Shown: positions 7,848-16,872, counted from the first letter of the stretch. The stretch is 47,095 nucleotides of DNA from Bacteroidota bacterium (GCA_023392125.1 JAEVZS010000004.1:1-47095); one strand, 5' to 3'. Numbers and translations are program-made. The notes: a model not told the origin generated them from the sequence alone.

Positions 7848-8866
7848 TGCTTATGCAACCATACCGGCCGGTTTTCAGGCATCCCGGATCTCAATTGAAT
7901 AAATCACCTGCCATACAAGCCGTTGACATGCTCCTGTCAACATCAGGCAGCAGCCCCTCTCCATTTCACCAACCGGCGAGCATCTCTGCTACTCCTGATC
8001 TAAATGATCAGCAATCTATAGTCAGCACTTTATACTTAAAGCCGGAAAACAGGTAATAATACACAGACAATGGGAGCTTTCAGCTATTCATTGATCCACA
8101 TCCTTCTGGCCTGCATTTCATACGCTGCGGATATCTCAGGCCGCCTGCATATATTATCTGATCAGGCAATCTGATTAGCTATACAAAATACCGGAACCGG
8201 AAACCACAATATTCCCCGGGAGAAAAGTATACAGTAAGCAAGCTGCTTTTTTCGCAACTGTTGTTTCACTGCAGTATGTATCTTCCTCCGGCTATCATTT
8301 CTTACTATGTGCCATACCGAAGCAGTAAACCAGCCCTACAAGTGTATAAATTCTGAGATACCGGCACAAGCACCCGGGCCAACATTTTACACAAATCAAA
8401 AAACAACATTATTTTTAAACTAAAAAACACACTATAGTTATAGTTTTTATAAATTTGACATAAAAATTTAACCACATTTTTTAAAAAAGTATAAAAAATT
8501 AAAAAACTAAGCTTAAATTTCAACTCAATATAATTTTACCAATACATCACAGACAGGCAAACACTATGCAAACACTTTAAAAAATACCATTTTACTCATA
8601 AAAATCTATCAGACACCAAATGATTATAAATTGCATTTTTTAAATACACATAAAATAAGAAATAGAAATATTTATATAACAAAAAATATTAAAAACTAAA
8701 TAAAACCCATATAAACACACAAAAAATAAAAATAATAAAGAAAAACATTTTGCATTTAACCAATATTTGTAATATAATTGAAACATGAAATATATGATTT
8801 TACAAAGTCACATATCTCACTAACCATTTAACCATTTTATTAATTATTTACCAAAAACTAAAAACC
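7848..8866. other. Long intergenic stretch with a very AT-rich second half
   Basis: No convincing gene was found. Bases 7848-8370 have ordinary composition, with only short frames that lack codon bias or domains. From about 8375 to the barrel-protein ATG at 8867 the DNA is extremely AT-rich, with many A-tracts. The last part contains CATTTTGCATTTAACC and AATATTTG (near 8760), which loosely resemble a Bacteroidota promoter. The stretch is best read as a long regulatory leader for the outer-membrane protein. Confidence 0.5.
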
Positions 8867-9622
8867 ATGAGAAAACTAACCACTCAACTATTGTCAGCGT
8901 TTATGTGCGTGGTATTGCTATGCTCTAATGCCGCTTATGCCCAGGAAGAGAAAGAAGAGAACCCATTCTCACTGGATGTTTCCTTGAACTCGGATATCTT
9001 CTTCGGTTTTTATCCGTTCTTTGCCGGTTCTTATTCCTTTTCTGAAAAAACCGCCTTTACGTTTTATGGAATACTTTGGTCTGGTGGAACCGGCGGAGCC
9101 TGGGGCAACTGGACAGAATTCGGTGTCGGGGTTAACTTTACTCCAGTAGAAGGTCTTGATATCAATCCTCAGATCGGTTTGCTAAACGGGAGCCTGACTT
9201 CAGGTCTTGGCACTCCGGCTCTCGCTGAAGGTTTTGTACCTAACCTGACGGTGGGTCTTGATCTGGATAACATCGAGGGTGAATTGTACGGAGGTTTCTA
9301 TACCGGTATTGATCATGGCAACCCGACTACCAACAACTATCTGCATTACTGGATCAATGGTGGATATAAGTTTGGCAACGGTTTTGTATCTGCCGGACTT
9401 CACTTCGAACAGCTCAGATTTACAGGTGGAAAGGGACATGGCTCTGATGCTGCTTACGATTACTACGTAGCGCTTGGTCCATACCTTCAGTTTGCTAACC
9501 CCAAAGGTGGCGCTTATGCAAGATTCACAGGTGGCTTTGACTTGAGATCAGACGCTCAGATTGCAAAAAGCGGCTGGGATCAGCCTTCTTACTACAAACT
9601 ATCTGTAGGTTATTCGTTCTAA
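8867..9622 (+). CDS. Outer-membrane beta-barrel protein (DUF6733-like)
   Basis: This 251-residue protein has a signal peptide (residues 1-25, cut after AAYAQ) and, after an acidic linker (EEKEENP), alternating aromatic/glycine strands that end in the C-terminal Phe of SVGYSF, as in outer-membrane barrels. Repeated GG and WG turns (GTGGAWGNWTEFGVGVNF) and the length suit a 10-12 strand barrel. It resembles the DUF6733 family, whose function is unknown; a pore or surface role is inferred. An extremely AT-rich leader and a strong terminator on either side suggest a highly expressed single-gene unit. Confidence 0.7.
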   Translation: MRKLTTQLLSAFMCVVLLCSNAAYAQEEKEENPFSLDVSLNSDIFFGFYPFFAGSYSFSEKTAFTFYGILWSGGTGGAWGNWTEFGVGVNFTPVEGLDINPQIGLLNGSLTSGLGTPALAEGFVPNLTVGLDLDNIEGELYGGFYTGIDHGNPTTNNYLHYWINGGYKFGNGFVSAGLHFEQLRFTGGKGHGSDAAYDYYVALGPYLQFANPKGGAYARFTGGFDLRSDAQIAKSGWDQPSYYKLSVGYSF

Positions 9623-9659
9623 GCAAAATAATCAAAAACTCTTTTCATATTTTTTAAGC

Positions 9660-9697
9660 AGAAAGCTGCTCCTTTCAAGGGGACAGCTTTCTTTTTT
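9660..9697 (+). terminator. Intrinsic terminator of the barrel-protein gene
   Basis: AGAAAGCTG and CAGCTTTCT form a 9-bp stem, extended by CTCC/GGGG pairing and followed by TTTTTT. It lies 38 nt after the stop codon, between convergent genes; only the plus strand has the T-run. Confidence 0.85.
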
Positions 9698-9710
9698 CTC
9701 AGACAGCATT

Positions 9711-10616
9711 TTATCCACGGCGTGTACGCTTACCTGCAAAGCTAAACTGACGTGAGATATTAAAGCCAAAGTATATATCACCGTCTTGCCAGCGACCGGT
9801 AGTCTGTCCTACAAAATATTCTTCGATCATTCCCTGCGAATTGGTGGCATGCAGCTGAAAGACATGTCCGCCGGTCTCTATATCAATTCCTACTGACAAA
9901 GAATTGTAATACCCGTTGTCCCGGATCGGGTCAATACGGTAGATATAATCAAGATTGACCGAAATTCTTTTTGATACCTTTGCTCTTCCCCCAAAAGCCA
10001 CGGCATATAAATTATTTTCCCTGTCAGCTGAGACGTAATTATAATGCACCAGGACCGGGGCCACCTGCAAGGAAAGTCCCTGACTGAATTTCCGCGCAAT
10101 CAGCAGCTGATGCGCATACGCCAGACGCGTATAAAAATGATCTTCAATATACTGATTGCCCGTTTTTAGTGTAGTAAGCGACATATTGGAAAACCAGACG
10201 AGAGAAACAGGAATTGTTCTGGCCCCCGTTTGTTGTCTGAGTATCTTTAATTTGAAATAGCCATCATACACCTTCTGGAAAGAGCTTCGTCCCACACCAA
10301 TATTGATCCGGTCCCAGAGGCCATATTCCAGTCCGAGACGTATAGTAGCCTGGTCAAGTCCCCAGAAGTTGTATGCTCCGGAATTGATCTGTCCAAACCG
10401 GTGCGAAATTCTGAAATCAAGATGACTGGCAGGAATAAGCTCTACAGACTGCGTATTGATTATCCGGGTCGACTTGAAGGTAGCCATTGTAATATCTGAC
10501 ACAGCTTCAGCAGCCGCATCCTCTTCCAGCTCAGACAATAAATCCCCCTGCGCATGTATCGTCAGGGGGACTAAAATCCATAAACCGATAATGGAGATTA
10601 TATTGAATTGTTTCAT
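9711..10616 (-). CDS. DUF5777 family beta-barrel protein
   Basis: This 301-residue protein has a signal peptide (cut after TIHAQ) and a barrel-like body. It carries the DUF5777 signature FKSTRIINTQSVELI, DFRISHRFGQIN, LDQATIRLGLEYGLWDRINI and GVGRSSFQKVYDGYFK. Function is unknown; it is an outer-membrane protein of Bacteroidota often found beside c-type cytochromes and YceI proteins, as here. Its ATG overlaps the yceI stop by 4 nt (ATGA), so the two are translationally coupled. It is the last gene of a three-gene operon. Confidence 0.8.
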   Translation of the reverse strand: MKQFNIISIIGLWILVPLTIHAQGDLLSELEEDAAAEAVSDITMATFKSTRIINTQSVELIPASHLDFRISHRFGQINSGAYNFWGLDQATIRLGLEYGLWDRINIGVGRSSFQKVYDGYFKLKILRQQTGARTIPVSLVWFSNMSLTTLKTGNQYIEDHFYTRLAYAHQLLIARKFSQGLSLQVAPVLVHYNYVSADRENNLYAVAFGGRAKVSKRISVNLDYIYRIDPIRDNGYYNSLSVGIDIETGGHVFQLHATNSQGMIEEYFVGQTTGRWQDGDIYFGFNISRQFSFAGKRTRRG

Positions 10617-11167
10617 TTTTTTGGACTAAAAATCAGATCGAGTGTGACATCTACTTTCTCTGCGATATTTTTATACATAAGCTTGGGAATCGTAATCTGA
10701 TGATCGGCCAGAGCCACTACAAAAGCAGAAGCAACCTGGAGAGAACCGTCACTATTGTATTTGATCTGCACAGGAATAACTCTTTTAACAGTAACGCCAT
10801 GAATAGTCAGCTCTCCTTCCACATCCATACGCTGGGCTGTCCCCTGCTGCACCACACAAGAGTCCAGCAGCTTGCCCTTAAAAGATGCATTGGGATACTT
10901 ATCTGACTCCATATAGTTCTCATTGAAATGCTCCTGCATAAGTCCGTTTTCGAATTTAAAGGACTTGACAGGAATCAGCACAGCCACTTCTCCGGTCCCG
11001 GTATTCAGCAGTGAAGTAATCTTATCAGAAGCCGCCTCAATATTTTCCAGAGGCGCTTTTGAAAAAAAGCCCGCAGTTCCTTTGCTGCATTTATACGTAG
11101 TAGTCTGGGCTGTCAGGGCCGGACACATCAGCAAACTTACCAGGAAGACCAGAAACGCTTTTTTCAT
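10613..11167 (-). CDS. YceI family periplasmic protein
   Basis: This is a 184-residue protein from the ATG at 11167 (an upstream in-frame start would add three residues before MKKAFLVFL). It has a signal peptide (cut after ALTAQ) and the YceI lipocalin-like barrel pattern: VLIPVKSFKFENGLMQEHFN, ESDKYPNASFKGKL, VEGELTIHGVTV and VALADHQITIPK. YceI proteins bind isoprenoid-type lipids such as polyprenyl quinones in the periplasm. Placed between a c-type cytochrome and a DUF5777 barrel, it may handle a quinone-like carrier in a periplasmic redox process; that is inference. Confidence 0.85.
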   Translation of the reverse strand: MKKAFLVFLVSLLMCPALTAQTTTYKCSKGTAGFFSKAPLENIEAASDKITSLLNTGTGEVAVLIPVKSFKFENGLMQEHFNENYMESDKYPNASFKGKLLDSCVVQQGTAQRMDVEGELTIHGVTVKRVIPVQIKYNSDGSLQVASAFVVALADHQITIPKLMYKNIAEKVDVTLDLIFSPKK

Positions 11168-11176
11168 AGTATGCAA

Positions 11177-11551
11177 TTAATTGTTGGGAGTTCCTGCGTC
11201 AATCCACGCTTTGATTTTTGCTATATCACAATCGGAAAGCTTCTTTCCGTTGTACGGCATAGGCACATATCCTCCCTGATGGGCTACCGATCCGTACAAA
11301 GCTCCCCGCCTTGCCACCGCAGCCACTTTATCATGGGTACTCAGATCTACATTGCCGCTTGCCATTCCGGCGTCATGGCAGCTAAGACAGTTGTTTGCCA
11401 GTATAGGCTGTATTGTAGCAGAATAGGACACCGCATCGGTAGCACATACTCCCTGCGGAGTTACCGGGCCGACATTATCCTCCTCCTTCTCATTTTTACA
11501 GGCACTCAGACATATACCAATAGTGATGGCAAATAGAAATGTATTTTTCAT
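11177..11551 (-). CDS. Monohaem c-type cytochrome lipoprotein
   Basis: This 124-residue protein has a lipobox (ICLSAC, Cys18). A single haem c site CLSCH lies at residues 55-59, and a likely axial Met98 in GGYVPMPYNG; the end KAWIDAGTPNN is typical of small class I cytochromes of this type. It should be haem-bearing and membrane-anchored in the periplasm, passing electrons. It is the first gene of the cytochrome-YceI-DUF5777 operon, 9 nt ahead of yceI. Its leader contains a conspicuous hairpin. Confidence 0.85.
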   Translation of the reverse strand: MKNTFLFAITIGICLSACKNEKEEDNVGPVTPQGVCATDAVSYSATIQPILANNCLSCHDAGMASGNVDLSTHDKVAAVARRGALYGSVAHQGGYVPMPYNGKKLSDCDIAKIKAWIDAGTPNN

Positions 11552-11571
11552 AGCTCGTTTACCTTAATGAT

Positions 11572-11610
11572 TAAGCACTACCGATCCTTTAAGATCATCG
11601 ACAGTGCTAA
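11572..11610 (-). promoter_or_regulatory. Leader hairpin of the cytochrome operon
   Basis: Read on the minus strand, TTAGCACT and AGTGCTTA pair at the base and GATC pairs with GATC near the apex, around an internal loop. The element ends 21 nt before the cytochrome ATG. It could be an operator or a leader RNA structure controlling the operon. Confidence 0.4.
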
Positions 11611-12070
11611 AGAAACAAGCCTTTATGGCAATTGTTTGAGTCTTGTCAAAAAAAAAATGTTTAAACACCATAAAAACCTTCCCTTCTGCATACTTCCCGA
11701 CATAATACAAGGCTGAGCACTGATATTCAGAACAAAGAAAACATATTATAAGCATAACGGGTGGAAACAACCAATAGAAATCAGGCATTGGCTGGCAGAT
11801 AACAAGCATTCTTGCCAATCACAACAGACACAGCAAAGAGCACTTCGGCTGCTGCTTTTCCAGAGCATCTGTTTTGTCTTCGGGAATCTCAGACAACAAA
11901 AGCCCAAAAAAGCTGAAATTCCCTCAGCCTCTGCAACGATCTTTCTGCAATAAATTACCGGATTAAGTACATAACTACTATTTCTTATGCCCGGAGATAC
12001 TCGGATAGAGGATTCCGGCAGAATCAGGCCTCGTTGGCAGCTGCAATTACGTACAAGAGAAGCTGTACCC
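11611..12070. other. Intergenic stretch without a gene
   Basis: It separates crcB (minus) from the cytochrome operon leader. A minus-strand frame at 11564-11818 has no domain, signal peptide or ribosome site and is probably chance. An A-tract (11648-11657) read on the minus strand gives a T10 run followed by GACA, which could belong to the cytochrome promoter. Confidence 0.4.
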
Positions 12071-12436
12071 TCACCTGCTCAGGAACAAGCCCAGAAAAGT
12101 AAAAGGGACCGACAGCAAAATGCTGCCTGTCAGATACAGCATAGCCAAAGCAGGCTGATTGCCACGCATCAGATTTACAATCTCAAGAGAATACGATGAA
12201 AATGTGGTAAATCCGCCAATAACACCTGTCATCAGAAAAAATCGCCATTCCGGACCTATAGAAAATTTACCTGCCAGACCGAATACAATACCAATCAAAA
12301 AACTTCCGGTGATATTCACAAGCAAAGTTCCCAGCGGAAACTCGGATAAAACGCGGGTCTGAACATACTGGGTAAGCAGATATCGGAATATTCCCCCCAA
12401 AAAGCTCCCGAGTCCGACTAGAATGATTATACGCAT
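12071..12436 (-). CDS. crcB: Fluoride ion channel CrcB/Fluc
   Basis: This 121-residue protein has four hydrophobic segments, the usual Fluc size. It shows the family landmarks GSFLGGIFRYLLT, PLGTLLVNITGSFLIG and GVIGGFTTFSSYSLE (the Na+-binding and pore Phe-box region). It forms dual-topology dimers that export fluoride across the inner membrane. It is the last gene of a minus-strand run behind the zinc-ribbon methyltransferase (12-nt gap). No space for a fluoride riboswitch exists directly upstream, so induction by fluoride is not evident. Confidence 0.92.
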   Translation of the reverse strand: MRIIILVGLGSFLGGIFRYLLTQYVQTRVLSEFPLGTLLVNITGSFLIGIVFGLAGKFSIGPEWRFFLMTGVIGGFTTFSSYSLEIVNLMRGNQPALAMLYLTGSILLSVPFTFLGLFLSR

Positions 12437-12448
12437 TTCACATCCGTT

Positions 12449-13216
12449 CTAAACCAGTCTGGTACATTTATAAATAAGCTCTCTTTGTCCATCACCTAAA
12501 GAGAATTGTTGCTGATCACGGGAAGAAAATTTTTCTCTGTAATCTATTACTTCAACGACAACATTCTGTCTTTTAAGCCTGTCGATAAAATCCAGGGCAT
12601 GCAGGCGCTCCAGATCTGCTTCTCCATACAATTCCAGACGCTGCCGGGGAGTAACCACAGAGTCATCTTCCAGCGTTTTATCGGCTTGCCTGTCTATCAA
12701 AGTAAGTATAAAAGCAGTCCCGTTTACTTTTAATACCCTGAACAATTCATCAACCGCCTTTTTCTCATCTTTAATATGCCCCAGTACATGAGAACATATT
12801 ACGTAATCAAACGACTGATCATTGTAAGGTATTGATGTGATATCCGCCACATATCTTGCCAGGTCCGGATCAATATCCACGTCGATATAATGCGGGTTTT
12901 TTATAAATTGTTTCCGGAGAAAGCTCTCCGGAGATACATGCAGAACAGATGGTGCTGCCGCAAAAACAGAGGTTTCATTTTTCAGATAGGTATACAGCAA
13001 CCGTCCTCTTTCCAGCGAGCCGCAATTGGGACATTCTGCATTGAGCCGCACTACAAGCCCATTGCCTTTGGGAAGAAATTTTCTAAACGAACGCCCGCAA
13101 CATACGCAATGAACCTGTTTGCCATACAATAAATATCCATACAGCTTTTTGGATATATTCAGTGCGGCAATACGGTATCTGAACGGAACAAGCTTTTTAT
13201 ATACCTTCTTTATCAT
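12449..13216 (-). CDS. Class I SAM-dependent methyltransferase with N-terminal zinc ribbon
   Basis: This 255-residue protein has four cysteines as CVCC and CPNC near residues 38-64, forming a probable zinc ribbon. A class I methyltransferase fold follows: HYIDVDIDPDLARYVADIT (SAM-binding strand and acidic residue), PYNDQSFDYVICSHVLGHI (Methyltransf_11 motif II/III) and ELFRVLKVNGTAFILTLI. The substrate is unknown; the zinc ribbon recalls RlmA-type rRNA methyltransferases and sugar or glycan methyltransferases. It lies between prmC and crcB and is probably co-transcribed with both. Confidence 0.8.
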   Translation of the reverse strand: MIKKVYKKLVPFRYRIAALNISKKLYGYLLYGKQVHCVCCGRSFRKFLPKGNGLVVRLNAECPNCGSLERGRLLYTYLKNETSVFAAAPSVLHVSPESFLRKQFIKNPHYIDVDIDPDLARYVADITSIPYNDQSFDYVICSHVLGHIKDEKKAVDELFRVLKVNGTAFILTLIDRQADKTLEDDSVVTPRQRLELYGEADLERLHALDFIDRLKRQNVVVEVIDYREKFSSRDQQQFSLGDGQRELIYKCTRLV

Positions 13217-13249
13217 TATCGTTGGTATGTACTAATTTCACATCAATCA

Positions 13250-14104
13250 TCATCCGCATTTTCTTCCTTTTGCAAAGCGCTCCCTGCCTGACAGGTCTTT
13301 CAGTATCCGGATTTCATCAAAAGAATATTCCTGAAGCAAATTCTGCATTTCCTGACCGAAACGCTCATTGATTTCAAAATAGACAAATCCCTGATGAACA
13401 AGATGCTTCCCGGAGAATTCAAGAATTTTACGGTAAAAAAACAAAGGATCACATTCCGGAGCATACAAAGCGAGCTCAGGCTCATAATCCAGTACATTAT
13501 GCTGCATTTGTCTCTGCTCCGATATCTCCACGTACGGCGGATTGCTGACCATTATATCAAACATACCTTCAAACGAACTATGTTTGCTGATATCGTGAAG
13601 GCGGAAATCAATTTTGCAATTATTGAGCACAGCATTCGCCACAGCTACTTCAAGCGCACTCTCCGACACATCAAAAGCAGTGATCTTTGCCTGCGGAAGA
13701 TTGGATGCCAGGGCAATCGCTATGCATCCGGAACCTGTACCTATATCCAGTATTGCCGGTACCGATGCCATTTCCGCCCCCTGAAGATCCCTGAGTATCA
13801 GATGAACCAGCTCCTCGGTTTCAGGCCTTGGAATCAGCACCGATGGATTTACACAAACTGGCAAACCATAAAAGTACGTTTTTCCCAGGATGTATTGTAC
13901 AGGTTCATACCGGTTAATACGGTCCAGAAAACCCCTAAGATCTTCAGGATCAAAATCAACGATTCTGTCTGTAAGAATCTCTGTTCTGCTCAGCTTATAA
14001 CGCTCTTCCAGATACAGCATTCCGATTGATTGCCTTTCGCGGTCATTGTATACGCAAATCCTCCTCACAATTTCCTGAAGCAACTTTCCGGATGCTATAT
14101 TCAT
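13250..14104 (-). CDS. prmC: Peptide chain release factor N5-glutamine methyltransferase PrmC
   Basis: Starting at the first ATG (14104), the protein has 284 residues; a TTG six codons upstream is less likely. It has an N-terminal helical domain ending in RYEPVQYILGKTYFYG, the IPRPETEELV segment, the SAM loop DIGTGSGCIAIAL and the catalytic NPPY followed by VEIS. PrmC methylates the Gln of the GGQ motif in release factors RF1 and RF2, which speeds peptide release. Length and motif order are fully typical. Confidence 0.93.
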   Translation of the reverse strand: MNIASGKLLQEIVRRICVYNDRERQSIGMLYLEERYKLSRTEILTDRIVDFDPEDLRGFLDRINRYEPVQYILGKTYFYGLPVCVNPSVLIPRPETEELVHLILRDLQGAEMASVPAILDIGTGSGCIAIALASNLPQAKITAFDVSESALEVAVANAVLNNCKIDFRLHDISKHSSFEGMFDIMVSNPPYVEISEQRQMQHNVLDYEPELALYAPECDPLFFYRKILEFSGKHLVHQGFVYFEINERFGQEMQNLLQEYSFDEIRILKDLSGRERFAKGRKCG

Positions 14105-14260
14105 ATTCACCAGGTTTAACAATCGATCATAATTACATCACCAGATCTGTCCGATCCCTTCTGCGGCAGTCCGGCTCAAACAACAAGTATACCTAAAAAA
14201 ATAGTAAAACGATGATGATAATTCTCCTGTTTCTTTCATGATAAGGTATAATTCAGGTTC

Positions 14261-15295
14261 TTAATACCATTTAAAGTTTTTCAGCCCGGCTATGCTGCAT
14301 ACCAGCCCGACACAGACAAGCAATAAAACAGGGAAAAGTGTATTACCTGCCCCGGCGCCCTCATTGACAATAGCCCGGAAAGCATCTGCCAGCACTGTGA
14401 GCGGAAGATACTGTATCACCTTCTGTGCCCATTCGGGAAAGTTATGATAGCTGAAGAAAATACCCGACAATATGGTCATTGGAAGCAAAACAGCATTAAT
14501 CAGCCCGTTGCCAACCTGAGAGTTCTGAGTTCTCGAAGCGACAAGTAACGCTATTCCGCTAAAACAGATTACACCGGCAAGCAGCATCATCAGAAAACCC
14601 AGCCATGAGCCCTGAATGACCAGTCCGAATGAAATCCATGCAAAAAACAACAATATGAGTGTCTCCAAAAAACAGATCGCTATCCTGAACAACGCGTGGG
14701 AAACAAAGAAGTCAGTCTTGCGCATGGGGGTAGCCACCATACGACGAAGCAGCTTCTTCATACGAAACTCGATCAGATTGTACCCCAGTCCCCAGAGACA
14801 TGAATTCATAATTCCCAATGCAATCAGTCCGGGAATCAGGAAGTCAATATAACGATTGCCCGGGGCCGTAACAGCTCTCATCTGCATATTCCCGGCATTA
14901 CCGGCCAGAATCCGCTCAAGTAAGAGGTGATGGCTCAGAGCTTCCTTATTGACGGGATCGTAATGATATACATAGCCCCCCTGCTCCCGGGTAATATAAA
15001 GACTGATGATACCTTTTTTCATCGCACGCAGCGCTTCTTCCTCACTGGCCGATTTAAAGTCAATAACAGTAGCAGATGGGAGTCCCTCTATCCGGAATCT
15101 GCGTTCGGTAATGGTATCTTTATCAAGCTGGCCCACCACATATACCGTAGCTTTGACACCACTCTTTTCACTAAAAGCCAGCCCCAGCACCCAGGCCATC
15201 AGAACAGGAAAAAGAACGGCCCAGAAGACAACTCCCGGCTCTCTGAAAAAAGATCGCATATGAACTTTTATCAGTTCGATTATAGCATTATTCAT
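14261..15295 (-). CDS. ABC-2 type transporter permease
   Basis: This is a 344-residue membrane protein from the ATG at 15295 (MNNAIIELIKVHMRSFFREP). One N-terminal membrane segment (VVFWAVLFPVLMAWVLGLAF) is followed by a periplasmic domain of about 130 residues, then five more segments, the ABC2_membrane/YhfE-like layout. Its start overlaps the ATPase gene's stop by 8 nt, so the two are translationally coupled. It probably exports a drug or a lipid or polysaccharide component; the substrate is unknown. Confidence 0.85.
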   Translation of the reverse strand: MNNAIIELIKVHMRSFFREPGVVFWAVLFPVLMAWVLGLAFSEKSGVKATVYVVGQLDKDTITERRFRIEGLPSATVIDFKSASEEEALRAMKKGIISLYITREQGGYVYHYDPVNKEALSHHLLLERILAGNAGNMQMRAVTAPGNRYIDFLIPGLIALGIMNSCLWGLGYNLIEFRMKKLLRRMVATPMRKTDFFVSHALFRIAICFLETLILLFFAWISFGLVIQGSWLGFLMMLLAGVICFSGIALLVASRTQNSQVGNGLINAVLLPMTILSGIFFSYHNFPEWAQKVIQYLPLTVLADAFRAIVNEGAGAGNTLFPVLLLVCVGLVCSIAGLKNFKWY

Positions 15296-16211
15296 AAAGA
15301 TTTCTTCCGGTAAGGGCAATAAACAAATCATCCAGTGTCATTTTACGACACTCAAGCTCCAGCAATTCCAGATGGCTGTCAGCTATCTGTCGCATAAAAG
15401 CAGGAACAGCCAGCGCCAGATTCTCTACCCAGATCATTCCCCTGCACTCTTCATCCTTCCACACCAGCTTGTTAAACCCGGGCAGCTGCTTCATATCCGG
15501 CACTTCTTTTTCCCTGACGGAAAACTCAATCACATCTCCTTCTCCATATTGGCTTATCAGCTCACTCAGGGAACCTTCGGCAATAAACCGGCCTCTGTCC
15601 ATGATCAGTATCCGTTCGCAAAGCACCTGGGCTTCCTCCATATAGTGCGTGGTCAGGATCATGGTAGTACCTCTTTGCTTCAGTTCCTGAAGAATAGTCC
15701 AGATCTCCCGGCGCGAAGTCGGGTCAAGCCCGGTTGTAGGCTCATCCAGCAATATTATTCTGGGATTATTCAGGAGAGCTATACCTAATGCAAGCCGCTG
15801 ACGTTGTCCACCGGAAAGATTGCTGACGTAGGCATTTTTCTTTTCCGTCAGATTGACAAGCTCCAGTACTTCATCCACCCGCTTAGCCGAAAGCTTGTAA
15901 AATGAAGCAAACAAACGGGCAGTCTCGCCCACTCTGAGCTTGTCGATAAACTTTGTCTCCTGAAGAGACAAACCTATCTCTGCATGCAAAGCCGCAGAAT
16001 CTCTTTTCCAGGTTTTACCCAGCAGGACAATCTCTCCCTGATCCGGGGTCTGTATACCCTCAATCATTTCAATAAGAGTCGTCTTGCCGGCCCCGTTGGG
16101 TCCCAGTAAAGCTACGTACTCTCCCTGCCGGATCTGAAGATCGATCCCCTTTACCGCCTGCAGGTCTCCGAATGATTTTATAACACCTTTAAGTTGAATC
16201 GCCGGTTCCAA
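15288..16211 (-). CDS. ABC transporter ATP-binding protein (ABC-2 exporter)
   Basis: This 307-residue ATPase has Walker A GPNGAGKTT near residue 40, signature LSGGQRQR near 134, Walker B IILLDEPTTGLDP near 154 and the H-loop ILTTHYMEEA. The C-terminal extension of about 80 residues resembles the DrrA/CcmA type of drug exporter ATPase. It pairs with the overlapping downstream permease. The dispersed repeat copy A lies upstream, in the gap before the Kazal gene. Confidence 0.9.
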   Translation of the reverse strand: MEPAIQLKGVIKSFGDLQAVKGIDLQIRQGEYVALLGPNGAGKTTLIEMIEGIQTPDQGEIVLLGKTWKRDSAALHAEIGLSLQETKFIDKLRVGETARLFASFYKLSAKRVDEVLELVNLTEKKNAYVSNLSGGQRQRLALGIALLNNPRIILLDEPTTGLDPTSRREIWTILQELKQRGTTMILTTHYMEEAQVLCERILIMDRGRFIAEGSLSELISQYGEGDVIEFSVREKEVPDMKQLPGFNKLVWKDEECRGMIWVENLALAVPAFMRQIADSHLELLELECRKMTLDDLFIALTGRNLYE

Positions 16212-16324
16212 CGTATTTCAAGTTTAATTTACGAAGGGGGAAGGTATGAAAAAATCAGAAAATATCGGAACTGTAATGAAAAAATAGGTTTAGGCGCCTG
16301 CTCTCACCATATATTGCTATACAT

Positions 16325-16415
16325 GTTAAAAGAAAAAAGTTTAAAGCTTAAGGCTCAAAGATTGCAGCATGGCAGCCAGTGAAGACTATTTGTGTTTTCA
16401 TGTCTTCTTAAATTG
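16325..16415 (+). repeat. Dispersed intergenic repeat, copy A
   Basis: This copy shares with copy B (22680-22790) the blocks GTTAAAAG, AAGCTTAAGGCYCAAAGAT and GCRGCAGCCRGTGAAG, then a similar T-rich segment with ATGTCTT. It lacks the terminator-like 3' end seen in copies B and C. It lies in non-coding DNA between the ABC ATPase and the Kazal gene. Confidence 0.6.
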
Positions 16416-16467
16416 CAAGCATACGGACAGAGCAGCTCTGGCGCTATTCGTTTGACTTACCTATTCT

Positions 16468-16773
16468 TTAGTGATGTTCCGAACATTTTCCCTGACGGTA
16501 TTCCAATACTCCCGCTGCCTTGGCCTGACATTCATTGCTATAGGTTTTGCCATTGCATCCGCAAACCGGGTCAAGCTCTTCTATACAACGGGCCTGGGGG
16601 TTAATTTGTGTGCTGTCGAAGCATTTACCATCAAATTTCTCCGGATTATTAAGTATGTATTGTACATCAGCCACACTATCGTTCCGGGTCTTTCCCGGCT
16701 CTGTATCCCTGTTGTCCCATCCGCAGGATGCACAAATCCCCAAACCGGCCACGATAAAAATTATTTTTTTCAT
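16468..16773 (-). CDS. Kazal-type protease-inhibitor-like lipoprotein
   Basis: This is a 101-residue protein from the ATG at 16773 (MKKIIFIVAG); longer upstream frames have no signal peptide. The lipobox ICASC predicts a lipid-anchored protein. The C-terminal half is a Kazal domain, with the cysteine spacing and signature PVCGCNGKTYSNECQAKAAG and a final GKC. Eukaryotic members inhibit serine proteases; bacterial ones are common Bacteroidota lipoproteins of unproven target. It diverges from the arginine deiminase operon with 99 nt between the two starts. Confidence 0.85.
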   Translation of the reverse strand: MKKIIFIVAGLGICASCGWDNRDTEPGKTRNDSVADVQYILNNPEKFDGKCFDSTQINPQARCIEELDPVCGCNGKTYSNECQAKAAGVLEYRQGKCSEHH

Positions 16774-16825
16774 ACAGCAGATATAAAAGTCAATAAAATT
16801 ACCCGTTAGCTCTATAAAATGTTTA

Positions 16826-16870
16826 GGAAAACCTGTCTTTCCGGTTTTCCGTTCATTTACTAAACGTTTA
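16826..16870. promoter_or_regulatory. Operator-like inverted repeat and palindrome in a divergent promoter region
   Basis: GGAAAACC (16826-16833) and GGTTTTCC (16843-16850) form a perfect 8-bp inverted repeat spaced by 9 nt. TAAACGTTTA (16861-16870) is a perfect 10-bp palindrome ending 2 nt before the DDAH-like ATG. Both lie between the divergent Kazal and DDAH-like genes and look like binding sites for dimeric regulators. Confidence 0.45.
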
Positions 16871-16872
16871 CT

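Noticed and set aside
11564..11818. Minus-strand 84-residue frame behind crcB
   Set aside because: It has no domain, no ribosome site and accident-like composition, and it overlaps the leader hairpin of the cytochrome operon.
12437..12448. Search for a fluoride riboswitch before crcB
   Set aside because: Only 12 nt separate crcB from the upstream methyltransferase gene, so there is no room for one directly before it.
14123..14260. Possible fourth copy of the dispersed repeat (a TGCGGCAGTCCGG-like segment)
   Set aside because: Only about 20 nt resemble copy B, and the remaining blocks are absent or out of order.
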